Part shown: positions 43,708 to 51,377 of the stretch, one piece after another
Position numbering within the stretch: position 1 is the stretch's first letter
Layout of the letters: the number at the start of each line of letters is the position of its first letter
Assembly: GCA_963754535.1 (NCBI GenBank)
Contig: CAVWGG010000011.1
Span: forward strand, 62,001 to 126,000
Source: RPQJ01 sp963754535
GTDB lineage: Bacteria > Pseudomonadota > Gammaproteobacteria > Steroidobacterales > Steroidobacteraceae
DNA: 64,000 bases
Direction of reading: 5' to 3'
The notes under the pieces: generated by a model
Databases searched by the model: none
Told to the model about the DNA's origin: nothing
The model's input: the letters and a program-made list of their open reading frames with translations, nothing else
Position numbers and translations under genes: made by a program

Positions 43708-46296
43708 CTACCGCACGACTGGCGTTGCGGCGTGCGAGTCCCTGCGGACCGTGTCACGCAAGCGGCCTGAAATCAGCGTCGTCACGTCCAGCAACACCCG
43801 CGTCTGTGCCAGTCCGCCCGGTGCGGCGAGGTAGCGCGGTCGCCACTCCGGCTGGAATTTTTCCTTGTACTGGCGCAAGCCCTCGAAGTTGTAGAAGTTG
43901 TCGCCGTACCGATAGATCAGGCGGCCGACCTTGTGCCACGCCGGCGCGAGTCGATGCGCTTCCAGGCCCGCCAGCGGCGCCATGCCGAGATTGAACCAGC
44001 CATAGCCCTGGTCCCTGCCCCACAGCATCAGTTCGGTGAAAAGAAAGTCCATCACGCCCCTGGGTGCCGTATTGGTGTGTCGCATCAGGTCGACCGACAG
44101 CTCCGCACGTGCTTTGCTTTCCCAGAGATTCGCAAAGGCCACGGGCTGGCCCTGGTGTTCGACCAGCGCCAGGGGGAATCGCCGCAGGTAGGGTTCCGCG
44201 AACCGGCCAAGCGAGAAGCCTTTTTCGGCCACCGATTTGCTCTGCTTCCACTCGTCGGAGATCTGCCGCAGGCGCGGCATCAGTTCGCCCGAATCGGCTG
44301 CTCGAACGATGCGGAAGGTGAGTCCTTCGCGCCTTGCCTTGCCATTCGACTGGCGCAGCGAGGCTCGTGCGCTGCCTTCGAGCGAGAAATCGTCGAGCCT
44401 GACGTGGGCCTCCTCGCCGAGCTTGCTCAGCGCGAGGCCGGCATCGACGTAGAGCGGCAGGTTGTCCCCGGCGACCTCGTAAAACACGCTGAACGCGCCG
44501 GCGCGATCAGCGAGATCGCGGAAGTGCCAGACCAGTTCGGCTCGTTCCGCTGCGGGCCCGACCGGATCGCCCATGGCAACCCAGCTGCGGCGGGCGATGC
44601 CGTACATCACGAATGACTTGCCGCTGGTGCTGAACAGCAGTGACTTGTCGCCGAGCAGCGCCAGGTTGGCCGAGGTGTCCGTCGAGCCGTGGATGATCGG
44701 CAAGGCACGTTCGAGGTCCGCGTCGGTCGGCAGGGTCGGTGAGGCACGCGCGGGCGCGAGCAGGCGCAGCGCCGCATAGCTCCCGAACAGCAGCACTGCC
44801 AGCATGCTCGCCCGCAGCATGCGGGGCGCGTGGCCGTCGAGTGCGAATTGCCACCACAGTTCGCTCGCATAGGGCACGTGACGATAGGCGAGCAGGCCGA
44901 TCCAGATCGAGGCGCCGACTGCGATGGCCGCGCTTGCCAGCCATGCCGGCGACAGGGACTCCGTGACCAGCGAGGACTTGCGGTAGAACTGCGCGCGCGT
45001 TCCATACAGGGCCAATGCGACGAGGCCGAGCAGCAACGCCTCTTCGTAGTCGAGTCCCTTCAGCAGCGATGCGAGGGCGCCCGCACCGAGCAGCGCCATT
45101 GTCACTTGCCAGGCGCCGTCGAGCCGTCGCGCGAGTCCATGCGCGAGAATCAGCAACAGCACGCCCACTGCCGAGCCTGCAAGATGCGATGCTTCCAGCA
45201 CCGCCAACGGCATGAACCGGTCGAGCGCGGCCAGCCTCGTGGCCGCAGCTGGCGTCGCGCCCGAAAGCAGCAGCAGGAATCCGGCGCCGAAGACCAGCAG
45301 GGCGATCGCCTGCGGCACGACGAAATCGAGCGAACGCTGGGTCCATGCCCACGCGCTCGACAGCCGGTGGCGTTGCTGTTGCACCTCGCGCAGCGACATC
45401 AATGCAACTGCGGCGACGAAAGGCAGTGCGTAGTAGACGAGCCGGTAGGCGAGCAGGGCACCCAGCATCTGGGACGGGGCGACGCCGGGCAGCAGCAGCA
45501 CCACGATCGACTCGAAGACGCCGAGCCCTCCCGGCACCAGGCTAAGCACGCTCGCTGCGAGCGCGACCATGTACAGGCCCAGGAATGCCACGAAGGAAAG
45601 GTTGGCCGACTCCGGCAGCAGCACGTAAAGGGTGCTGCAAGCGAGGGCCAGGTCCACGACGGCGAGACCGACCTGGCTCGCGGCAACGCCTGCCGACGGC
45701 AGTCGTACGACGTGGCCGCGCCACTCGAATGCCGCGCGTCGCAATGAGCAGGAGGCCAGGTAACCGCCGACCATCGTCAACGCGACGATGCCCAGGAGTC
45801 GTGCGACTACTTCCGTGGCGTGCAGCAGGGACGACGCCTCGCCGGCGTCCACGATCAGCGACAGGCCGGCGAGGGTGCAGGTGCCGAGGGCAAACGTAGC
45901 CGTGCAGAAGGCGACGACGCGCGCGATCTCCGCTGCACCCAGCCCCAGCGACGAATACATCCGGTAGCGGATCGCGCCGCCGGAGAGTGTTGCGACGCCG
46001 ACGTTGTGGCCGACCGCGTTGGCGATGAAGGACGAGAGCGCCACGGTGCGCAGCGGCAACTCGCGGGCGACGTAGGAGAGCGCCAGCAGTTCGCAACCCA
46101 CCAGTGCCGTGTAGCTGCCGGCCGCTAGCGCGATTGCGGCCAGCAAACGCCAGGGCTCGATGGCGGCAAACTCCGCCAGGATCGCGCGCAGCTGCAGTTC
46201 ACCGCCCAGCCGGTGCAGGGCGACGATCGCCAGCCCGAACAGGACCATCGGAACCAGCGCCGGCAGGTAGCGTCGCAGCAAAGAAGAGCGCTCCAC
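43708..46296 (-). CDS. mprF: Bifunctional lysylphosphatidylglycerol synthetase/flippase MprF
   Basis: Transfers lysine (or alanine) from tRNA to phosphatidylglycerol and flips the product, reducing membrane negative charge. The 862-residue protein has an N-terminal flippase of about 14 helices, with SVLSLVPGGLGVFESIVVLLLPG and ANAVGHNVGVATLSGGAIRYRMY, and a C-terminal DUF2156 synthase from about 565. The synthase contains GDPVGPAAERAELVWHFRDL, NLPLYVDAGLALSKLGEEAHVRL and DFLFTELMLWGRDQGYGWFNLGMAPL. Both modules look intact. The GTG at 46296 is chosen because upstream sequence has no homology. It is followed by the VirJ-like gene. Confidence 0.94.
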   Translation of the reverse strand: MERSSLLRRYLPALVPMVLFGLAIVALHRLGGELQLRAILAEFAAIEPWRLLAAIALAAGSYTALVGCELLALSYVARELPLRTVALSSFIANAVGHNVGVATLSGGAIRYRMYSSLGLGAAEIARVVAFCTATFALGTCTLAGLSLIVDAGEASSLLHATEVVARLLGIVALTMVGGYLASCSLRRAAFEWRGHVVRLPSAGVAASQVGLAVVDLALACSTLYVLLPESANLSFVAFLGLYMVALAASVLSLVPGGLGVFESIVVLLLPGVAPSQMLGALLAYRLVYYALPFVAAVALMSLREVQQQRHRLSSAWAWTQRSLDFVVPQAIALLVFGAGFLLLLSGATPAAATRLAALDRFMPLAVLEASHLAGSAVGVLLLILAHGLARRLDGAWQVTMALLGAGALASLLKGLDYEEALLLGLVALALYGTRAQFYRKSSLVTESLSPAWLASAAIAVGASIWIGLLAYRHVPYASELWWQFALDGHAPRMLRASMLAVLLFGSYAALRLLAPARASPTLPTDADLERALPIIHGSTDTSANLALLGDKSLLFSTSGKSFVMYGIARRSWVAMGDPVGPAAERAELVWHFRDLADRAGAFSVFYEVAGDNLPLYVDAGLALSKLGEEAHVRLDDFSLEGSARASLRQSNGKARREGLTFRIVRAADSGELMPRLRQISDEWKQSKSVAEKGFSLGRFAEPYLRRFPLALVEHQGQPVAFANLWESKARAELSVDLMRHTNTAPRGVMDFLFTELMLWGRDQGYGWFNLGMAPLAGLEAHRLAPAWHKVGRLIYRYGDNFYNFEGLRQYKEKFQPEWRPRYLAAPGGLAQTRVLLDVTTLISGRLRDTVRRDSHAATPVVR

Positions 46297-46361
46297 GCTG
46301 CTGATTCTACTCCCGCGGATTCGGGTGCCGATCCGGGAGTGCCGCGCGCTTCGAGCCGGAC

Positions 46362-47483
46362 TCAGCGCTTGCGCAACTGCTCCGCGAGCAGCGCGACACT
46401 GCCGCTTACGGGATGGTCCGCGAAGCGCTGTTCGAAGTCGGCGATCAGCACGCGAGCCAGCGGCCAGTCGCCGCCATCGCGAGCCAGTTGCGCGACGCGC
46501 AGCGTCTGCTCGCCGGTGGCAGGCCGGAACCGCGCATCGGCTTGCAGTCGATCCTTGACGAGTTTGACCGCGTCGCCATTGCGCTGGCTCGCGAGCAGCA
46601 GCGTCAGCAGTTCCTGTCCCACCCGGTTGGCGAGCGTCGGGTTGGCCCAGGGGGCCACGCGCGGATACAGCCACTCGTATTCGGTGAGCGCGCCCGTACC
46701 CTGGCTTACGCGCTGCTGGATCGAGGCCCATGCGTTGACCGAGGAACCCGCGCGGTACTCCGCGAAGACCTGGTCGACGAACCTGTCGCGCTCGCGTTGC
46801 AGCGCGACCACCTGCCTGCGTTGCGTCGACTCTGGTGAGCGTTCAGGTTCGAAGCCGATCTCGAAGCGGCGTTCGTGGATTACACCACCCAGCGTCGAGA
46901 ACAGCACGAGCCAGAGCAGCATCAACAACGCGATGCGCAGCAGCAGCGCTAGCTGCGTGGCATCGATGGCGATCCACTGGGCGAGCCAGCCACAGGTTGC
47001 AGCGATCGCCATGACGACGAGATAGCCCGGTCCGAGCCGGCGGATCATCGCGGCGACACCGCCTGGCTGCAGCGCTGCGACGAACGAACCCGTGACGACC
47101 TCGATCGCGACGACGGCGGGCAACACGGTCATGCCGAGCACGTAAGCGGCCGTCGCCCAGCCTTCGCCGAGCACGCTGCCCAGGGCGCGCCCGACGCCAT
47201 GGAACGTCGCGATGAGCAGGCCGAAGAGGAAGGGCCGCATCTCGCCGAGCGGATTCGCGTCTTCCATCGAGAATACCGGCGCACCGGGACGGCCTTGTGC
47301 CGTGTGCTCGAGCAGCACGAAAGCGTACTTCAGGAACCACGAGCCGACGATGTAGAGCAGCGGCAGGCCGAGCAGCTCGGCACGCAGCGCGATTTGCAGC
47401 AGCACGGCGAAGATCCCGACCAGCAGCAGTGGTGCGAGGGTGAAGGGCAGGGTGAGGTAGCGCAGGAGCGCAGCGTCGTTCAC
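46362..47483 (-). CDS. Membrane protein with C-terminal TPR-like region
   Basis: A 373-residue protein. At least five hydrophobic segments lie between residues 10 and 215 (for example APLLLVGIFAVLLQIAL and LALLLRIALLMLLWLVLF). They are followed by a soluble helical region with paired-helix spacing like tetratricopeptide repeats (QELLTLLLASQRNGDAVKLV, GDWPLARVLIADFEQRFADHP). I do not recognise a named family. It lies 65 nt before mprF on the same strand and could be its first operon partner. Confidence 0.75.
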   Translation of the reverse strand: MNDAALLRYLTLPFTLAPLLLVGIFAVLLQIALRAELLGLPLLYIVGSWFLKYAFVLLEHTAQGRPGAPVFSMEDANPLGEMRPFLFGLLIATFHGVGRALGSVLGEGWATAAYVLGMTVLPAVVAIEVVTGSFVAALQPGGVAAMIRRLGPGYLVVMAIAATCGWLAQWIAIDATQLALLLRIALLMLLWLVLFSTLGGVIHERRFEIGFEPERSPESTQRRQVVALQRERDRFVDQVFAEYRAGSSVNAWASIQQRVSQGTGALTEYEWLYPRVAPWANPTLANRVGQELLTLLLASQRNGDAVKLVKDRLQADARFRPATGEQTLRVAQLARDGGDWPLARVLIADFEQRFADHPVSGSVALLAEQLRKR

Positions 47484-47504
47484 TGGCTACAGTCTTCAGG
47501 CGTC

Positions 47505-47538
47505 GATGAAAAGAAAACGCCGCGGAGGTCCGCGGCGT
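47505..47538 (-). terminator. Rho-independent terminator after the alanine-zipper lipoprotein gene
   Basis: ACGCCGCGGA and TCCGCGGCGT (47517-47538) form a 9-10 bp GC stem. On the minus strand it is followed by a T-rich tail (TTTTCTTTTC). It is placed 33 bases after the stop of the lipoprotein gene. Confidence 0.88.
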
Positions 47539-47570
47539 CTTCGTATCGCCAGAGCGATGCGGTCAGTCGA

Positions 47571-47894
47571 TTACTTGCCCATCGACTTCTTGAACGCGCG
47601 ATCGATCTTCTCGTTCGTCGCGTCACAGCAGGACTGCGAAGCCTGCGCGGCCTGGAGGGCCTGGTTGGCCGTGCTCTGGGCGGCGCTCGAGGCGCTCGCA
47701 GCGCTGGAAGCCGAAGCGGCAGCGGCGTCGGCAGCAGCCTTGGCGGCGGCGGCGTCAGCAGCGGCAGCCTTGATGGCCGCATCGGCGCCAGCCACATGCT
47801 CGTCAAACTTCGACTGGCTCACGCAGCCCGTGGCGGCGGCGAGCACGACGGCGGCGGCGGTGGCGGTCAGGATCTTGGTGATAGCGGTCTTCAT
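47571..47894 (-). CDS. Alanine-zipper (Lpp/OprI-like) outer-membrane lipoprotein
   Basis: A 107-residue lipoprotein. The signal sequence ends in a lipobox (VVLAAATGC), followed by Ala-rich heptad repeats (AAAADAAAAKAAADAAAASAS) that form a trimeric alanine-zipper coiled coil. It has a C-terminal segment QSCCDATNEKIDRAFKKSMGK with a paired cysteine. The C-terminal Lys would be the peptidoglycan attachment residue if it acts like Lpp. The ATG at 47894 gives a normal signal peptide. It has its own strong terminator, suggesting a highly expressed single gene. Confidence 0.88.
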   Translation of the reverse strand: MKTAITKILTATAAAVVLAAATGCVSQSKFDEHVAGADAAIKAAAADAAAAKAAADAAAASASSAASASSAAQSTANQALQAAQASQSCCDATNEKIDRAFKKSMGK

Positions 47895-48230
47895 GGGTGA
47901 TCTTCCTCGATTTTTGAATAAGGCAAGCCAGTGTGGCGGCCGTGGCCCGGCAACACGATTCCGTGTGCGCAGCGCAGCCGAACGGCCAGAGACTAACCGA
48001 TTCGAAAAGGTCCATAAAGGTCGCGGTCCCGTGCGATGCGTGCAGCCGGCATGCGTGTGTTGACAGGCCCAGTATCGCTTGCGGGTCGGAGTTTGCCCGC
48101 GCAGGTGCCGTTTTTGCCGTAAATACCGGCTTTTCACGAACGGGCCCACCGTGGGTCCCCGGTCCGTGGTTGTCACCTTCCTGTCCCATCCCTGCCGACT
48201 GTTGGCCCATAAACTTTTTCCCCGGGTGGC
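47895..48230. other. Divergent intergenic region upstream of lexA
   Basis: Intergenic space between the divergent lipoprotein gene and the lexA promoter. It holds the lipoprotein promoter and leader. Apart from AT-rich patches near 47910-47930 and 48108-48140 I see no gene or clear element; small open frames here are not convincing. Confidence 0.4.
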
Positions 48231-48259
48231 TTGCCAGGGCGAAAAGAGAGCTGTATATA
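48231..48259 (+). promoter_or_regulatory. lexA promoter
   Basis: TTGCCA at 48231-48236 and TATATA at 48254-48259 with 17 bases between form a good sigma-70 promoter. The -10 hexamer lies within the first LexA box, so LexA binding would block polymerase. Confidence 0.85.
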
Positions 48260-48266
48260 TAAACAG
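48251..48266 (+). promoter_or_regulatory. LexA operator (SOS box 1)
   Basis: CTGTATATATAAACAG matches the CTGT-N8-ACAG consensus exactly. It overlaps the lexA -10 element. Confidence 0.93.
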
Positions 48267-48269
48267 TAA

Positions 48270-48285
48270 CTGTACGGGTATACAG
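48270..48285 (+). promoter_or_regulatory. LexA operator (SOS box 2)
   Basis: CTGTACGGGTATACAG is a second exact CTGT-N8-ACAG box, three bases after box 1 and directly before the GGAGG ribosome site. Adjacent boxes suggest cooperative binding and tight autoregulation. Confidence 0.93.
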
Positions 48286-48298
48286 GGAGGAATGACAG

Positions 48299-48919
48299 AT
48301 GGAAGACCTAACGCCGCGCCAACGCCAAGTGCTCATGTTCATCCAGGACAGCCTGGCCGAGCAGGGCCTGCCCCCCACGCGGGCCGAAATCGCCGAAGCC
48401 CTGGGCTTCAAGTCCGCGAACGCGGCCGAAGAACACCTGCGTGCCCTGCAGCGCAAAGGCGTCATCGAACTGCGCCCCGGGGCTTCCCGCGGCATCCAGC
48501 TCAAGGATTCCCTGCGTGACCAGATCGGCCTGCCGTTGATCGGCCGGGTCGCCGCCGGCCGGCCCATCCTGGCCGAAGAGAACATCGAAGCGCGCTACCA
48601 GATCGATCCGGCGCTCTTCCAGCCGCGGCCGCATTACCTGCTCAAGGTCAAAGGCATGAGCATGCGCAACGTCGGCATCCTCGATGGCGATCTCGTCGCG
48701 GTCCACCGCACGCCCGAAGTCCGCAACCGCCAGATCGTCGTTGCGCGCCTCGAAAACGAAGTCACCGTGAAGCGTTACCGGCAGGACGGCTCGATCGCCT
48801 GGCTGCTGCCCGAGAACGAAGACTTCGAACCCCTGCGCATCGACCTGCGCGAGCAGTCGCTCACCATCGAGGGCCTCGTCGTCGGCGTGGTGCGACAGGA
48901 CACGCACCGGTTGTCCTGA
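48299..48919 (+). CDS. lexA: SOS repressor LexA
   Basis: A 206-residue repressor-protease. The N-terminal winged helix has LTPRQRQVLMFIQDSLAEQG and PTRAEIAEALGFKSANAAEEHL (recognition helix). The cleavage site is Ala-Gly in VAAGRPILAEE. The catalytic Ser is in KVKGMSMRNVGILDGD and the Lys in VVARLENEVTVKRYR. GGAGG at 48286-48290 precedes the ATG. Two SOS boxes upstream show autoregulation. It is the first gene of a run with imuA, imuB and dnaE2, which have no separate SOS box in their short gaps. Confidence 0.97.
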   Translation: MEDLTPRQRQVLMFIQDSLAEQGLPPTRAEIAEALGFKSANAAEEHLRALQRKGVIELRPGASRGIQLKDSLRDQIGLPLIGRVAAGRPILAEENIEARYQIDPALFQPRPHYLLKVKGMSMRNVGILDGDLVAVHRTPEVRNRQIVVARLENEVTVKRYRQDGSIAWLLPENEDFEPLRIDLREQSLTIEGLVVGVVRQDTHRLS

Positions 48920-48986
48920 CCCCTGTCCCGATCATGCCCTGAATATTTCTGCTGACCAGCGACCCACCAGCGATCCACCGACGAGC

Positions 48987-49694
48987 ATGAGCGTTTCCGT
49001 CGAACAACTGCTGCAACAGAATTCCGCGCGCCTCTGGCGTGCGCGGGAGACGGGCGGCAGCGCGGCTGCGGTTGTGCCGGCGGGATTGCCCACGGGTTAC
49101 GCCGCGCTCGACCGCTGTCTTCCGGGCGCGGGCTGGCCGCGGCAGGGTCTCATCGAAATTCTTTCCGATCAGCGGGGTATCGGCGAACTCCGGTTGCTGC
49201 TCCCTGCGCTCGCTGCGCTTTGTCGGGACGAAAACGCAGCTGACGACGTTTATCCGCCACCGCGTCCCGATCCTGCGGCGTTTGCCATGCCGCCGCAGGA
49301 TCGGGGCAGCGGGGGTTGGATCGCCTGGGTCTCGCCGCCGTATCGTCCGTATGCGCCGTCGCTGGCGGCGTGGGGTATCGATGTCGGGCGCATGCTCGTC
49401 GTCAATGGCGCGGGCGCCACCGAGTGGGCGATGGACCAGGCGCTGCGCTCGGAGTCCTGCAGCGCCGTGCTCGGCTGGGCCAATCCCCGCGATCCGCACG
49501 CCTTGCGGCGCTTGCAACTGGCGGCAGAAGCGTCGCGCAGCCTTGCAGTAATGTATCGCCCGCTGCAGGCGGGGCTTACGCCTTCGCCGGCCGTGTTGCG
49601 GCTCGCGCTGCTCGGTGGCGGCACCGAAGGCCTGCAGGTGCGCATCGTCAAAAGCCGCGGAGGCCGTCCTGCCACGGTGAACCTGGGGCACTGA
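48987..49694 (+). CDS. imuA: SOS mutagenesis protein ImuA
   Basis: A 235-residue ImuA: RecA-like fold without a standard P-loop. It has PAGLPTGYAALDRCLPGAGWPRQGLIEIL at the start and WIAWVSPPYRPYAPSLAAWGID, where RecA-type cores have beta strands. It partners with ImuB and DnaE2 in damage-induced translesion synthesis. It starts 67 nt after lexA and ends 1 nt before the imuB ATG. Confidence 0.93.
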   Translation: MSVSVEQLLQQNSARLWRARETGGSAAAVVPAGLPTGYAALDRCLPGAGWPRQGLIEILSDQRGIGELRLLLPALAALCRDENAADDVYPPPRPDPAAFAMPPQDRGSGGWIAWVSPPYRPYAPSLAAWGIDVGRMLVVNGAGATEWAMDQALRSESCSAVLGWANPRDPHALRRLQLAAEASRSLAVMYRPLQAGLTPSPAVLRLALLGGGTEGLQVRIVKSRGGRPATVNLGH

Positions 49695-49695
49695 G

Positions 49696-51321
49696 ATGGC
49701 CCCGCTCGCTAGACGCCGGGTCACGCCGGCATTCCGTCCGTCTTCGCTTGCCGTTCCGGGCCGCACGCCGCTCGCGCAATCGCGCCCGCGTGAACTCTGG
49801 CTCGCCGTTCACCTGCCGTCATTGACGCTCGATTCGTTGCGCGACGTGGCGCTTGCCCTGCCGGGCCGTCCACCCGTCGCCATCGTCGACCTCGAACGCA
49901 ACGGCAAGGTCGTGCGCGCCTGCGAAGAAGCAGCCCACGCCGCAGGCGTGCGCGAGGGAATGTCGATCAACGCGGCGCTCGCACTCGTGCCGGGCCTGTA
50001 TGCGCTGGCACGCGATGCGCGGCGCGAGCGTCAGTTGCTCGAAGCGGTGGCACGGCGCGGAGTGCGCTTCACGCCGCGGGTCAGCATCGAGCAGCCCGAC
50101 GGTGTGCTGCTCGAAGTGCGTGGCAGCCTGCGGCTGTTCGGCGGCGCCAGGCAACTGTGCCGGCGATTGCAGCAGGAACTCACCGCTGCCACGGGCGCAA
50201 CGGTGCGCTTTTCGATCACGCCGGCGCCGCTCGCATCGCTGTGGTTCGCGCGTTCGGGCCCGCTAGGCGCGCGACCCGTGTTCGTGCGCAACCGCGACGA
50301 ACTGGCTGCGCGGCTTGCGCCGCTGCCGCTCGATTGCACACGGTGGCCCGAACGCAGCATCGAGACACTCGGCACCATGGGCGTGCGCACCGTTGGTGAC
50401 TGCCTGCGCCTGCCGCGCGCTGGCTTCGCGCGCCGCTTCGGCCAGGAGATGCTTGCCACGCTCGACCGCGCCACGGGCCGCGTGCAGGAGCCGCGCGCAG
50501 CGTATGCCGCGAGTGAACGCTTTGCCGCGCGACGCGACCTCGAACCCGAGATCGCCGATGCCGCGCGACTCGGCCTGGCCCTCGATCTCCTGCTCGAGGA
50601 GCTGTGCCAGTTCCTGCGCGAGCGCGGCGGTGGCGTGCAGGCGATCGAAGTGCAGCTGCGTCATCGGGTCGCTCCGGTCACGCGCGTGCGGCTGCGTTTC
50701 GTGCAACCGGTCGGTGCGCAGTCGCGGCGCATGGCGGAGCTGCTGCGCGAACGTCTTGCGCAGCTCGTGCTGCCGCAGCCCGTGCGCAACGTGCGCCTGC
50801 TGAGCGGCCCGCTCATCGACCTGCAGGCCGACGCGATCGAGCTGTTTGCGCACGACCGCCGCGAATCCGGCGCGAACCTGCCACAGCTCGTCGAGCGGCT
50901 GCGTGCGCGGCTCGGCAACGACGCCGTGCATGGGCTCACCTGCGTCCCGGAGCACCGGCCCGAGGCAGCGTGGCGCGCCGTCGAGCCCGCGGCAACCGCG
51001 CACGCCCGCAAGAAGGCGCGTGGCTTTGCGCCGACGACGAAGCAATCAGCTGCCTGCCGTCCCGAGGAACGCACCGCGAGCGCAGAGGCACGCCGGGCCC
51101 GGCCGCTGTGGCTGCTCGATCCACCCGAGCCCTGCGCTGTCGACCGGCTCGTCCTCGAAGAAGGCCCCGAGTGCATCGAATCCGGCTGGTGGGACGGTCA
51201 CGACGTCGCGCGTGATTACTACGTCGCGCGCAATGCGCAGGGCGCCCGGTTGTGGGTGTTCCGCAATCGCCGCGAGACGACCGCGGGCGCGCGCTGGTTC
51301 CTGCACGGCTGGTTCGCATGA
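49696..51321 (+). CDS. imuB: Inactive Y-family polymerase-like protein ImuB
   Basis: A 541-residue ImuB. The Y-family palm/finger region (about 30-200: LWLAVHLPSLTLDSLRDVAL; VSIEQPDGVLLEVRGSLRLFGG) lacks the catalytic acidic residues found in DinB/UmuC, as is normal for ImuB, which acts as a clamp-binding hub. The middle has the helix-hairpin-helix IETLGTMGVRTVGDCLRLPR. A long C-terminal region (from about 420) carries the ImuA/DnaE2-interaction part. It lies between imuA (1 nt) and dnaE2 (56 nt). Confidence 0.93.
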   Translation: MAPLARRRVTPAFRPSSLAVPGRTPLAQSRPRELWLAVHLPSLTLDSLRDVALALPGRPPVAIVDLERNGKVVRACEEAAHAAGVREGMSINAALALVPGLYALARDARRERQLLEAVARRGVRFTPRVSIEQPDGVLLEVRGSLRLFGGARQLCRRLQQELTAATGATVRFSITPAPLASLWFARSGPLGARPVFVRNRDELAARLAPLPLDCTRWPERSIETLGTMGVRTVGDCLRLPRAGFARRFGQEMLATLDRATGRVQEPRAAYAASERFAARRDLEPEIADAARLGLALDLLLEELCQFLRERGGGVQAIEVQLRHRVAPVTRVRLRFVQPVGAQSRRMAELLRERLAQLVLPQPVRNVRLLSGPLIDLQADAIELFAHDRRESGANLPQLVERLRARLGNDAVHGLTCVPEHRPEAAWRAVEPAATAHARKKARGFAPTTKQSAACRPEERTASAEARRARPLWLLDPPEPCAVDRLVLEEGPECIESGWWDGHDVARDYYVARNAQGARLWVFRNRRETTAGARWFLHGWFA

Positions 51322-51377
51322 CCCCGTTGCTCGTCACCTGCCGCACGCGACGCTGAGCCAGGCTCGACGCGATTGCC

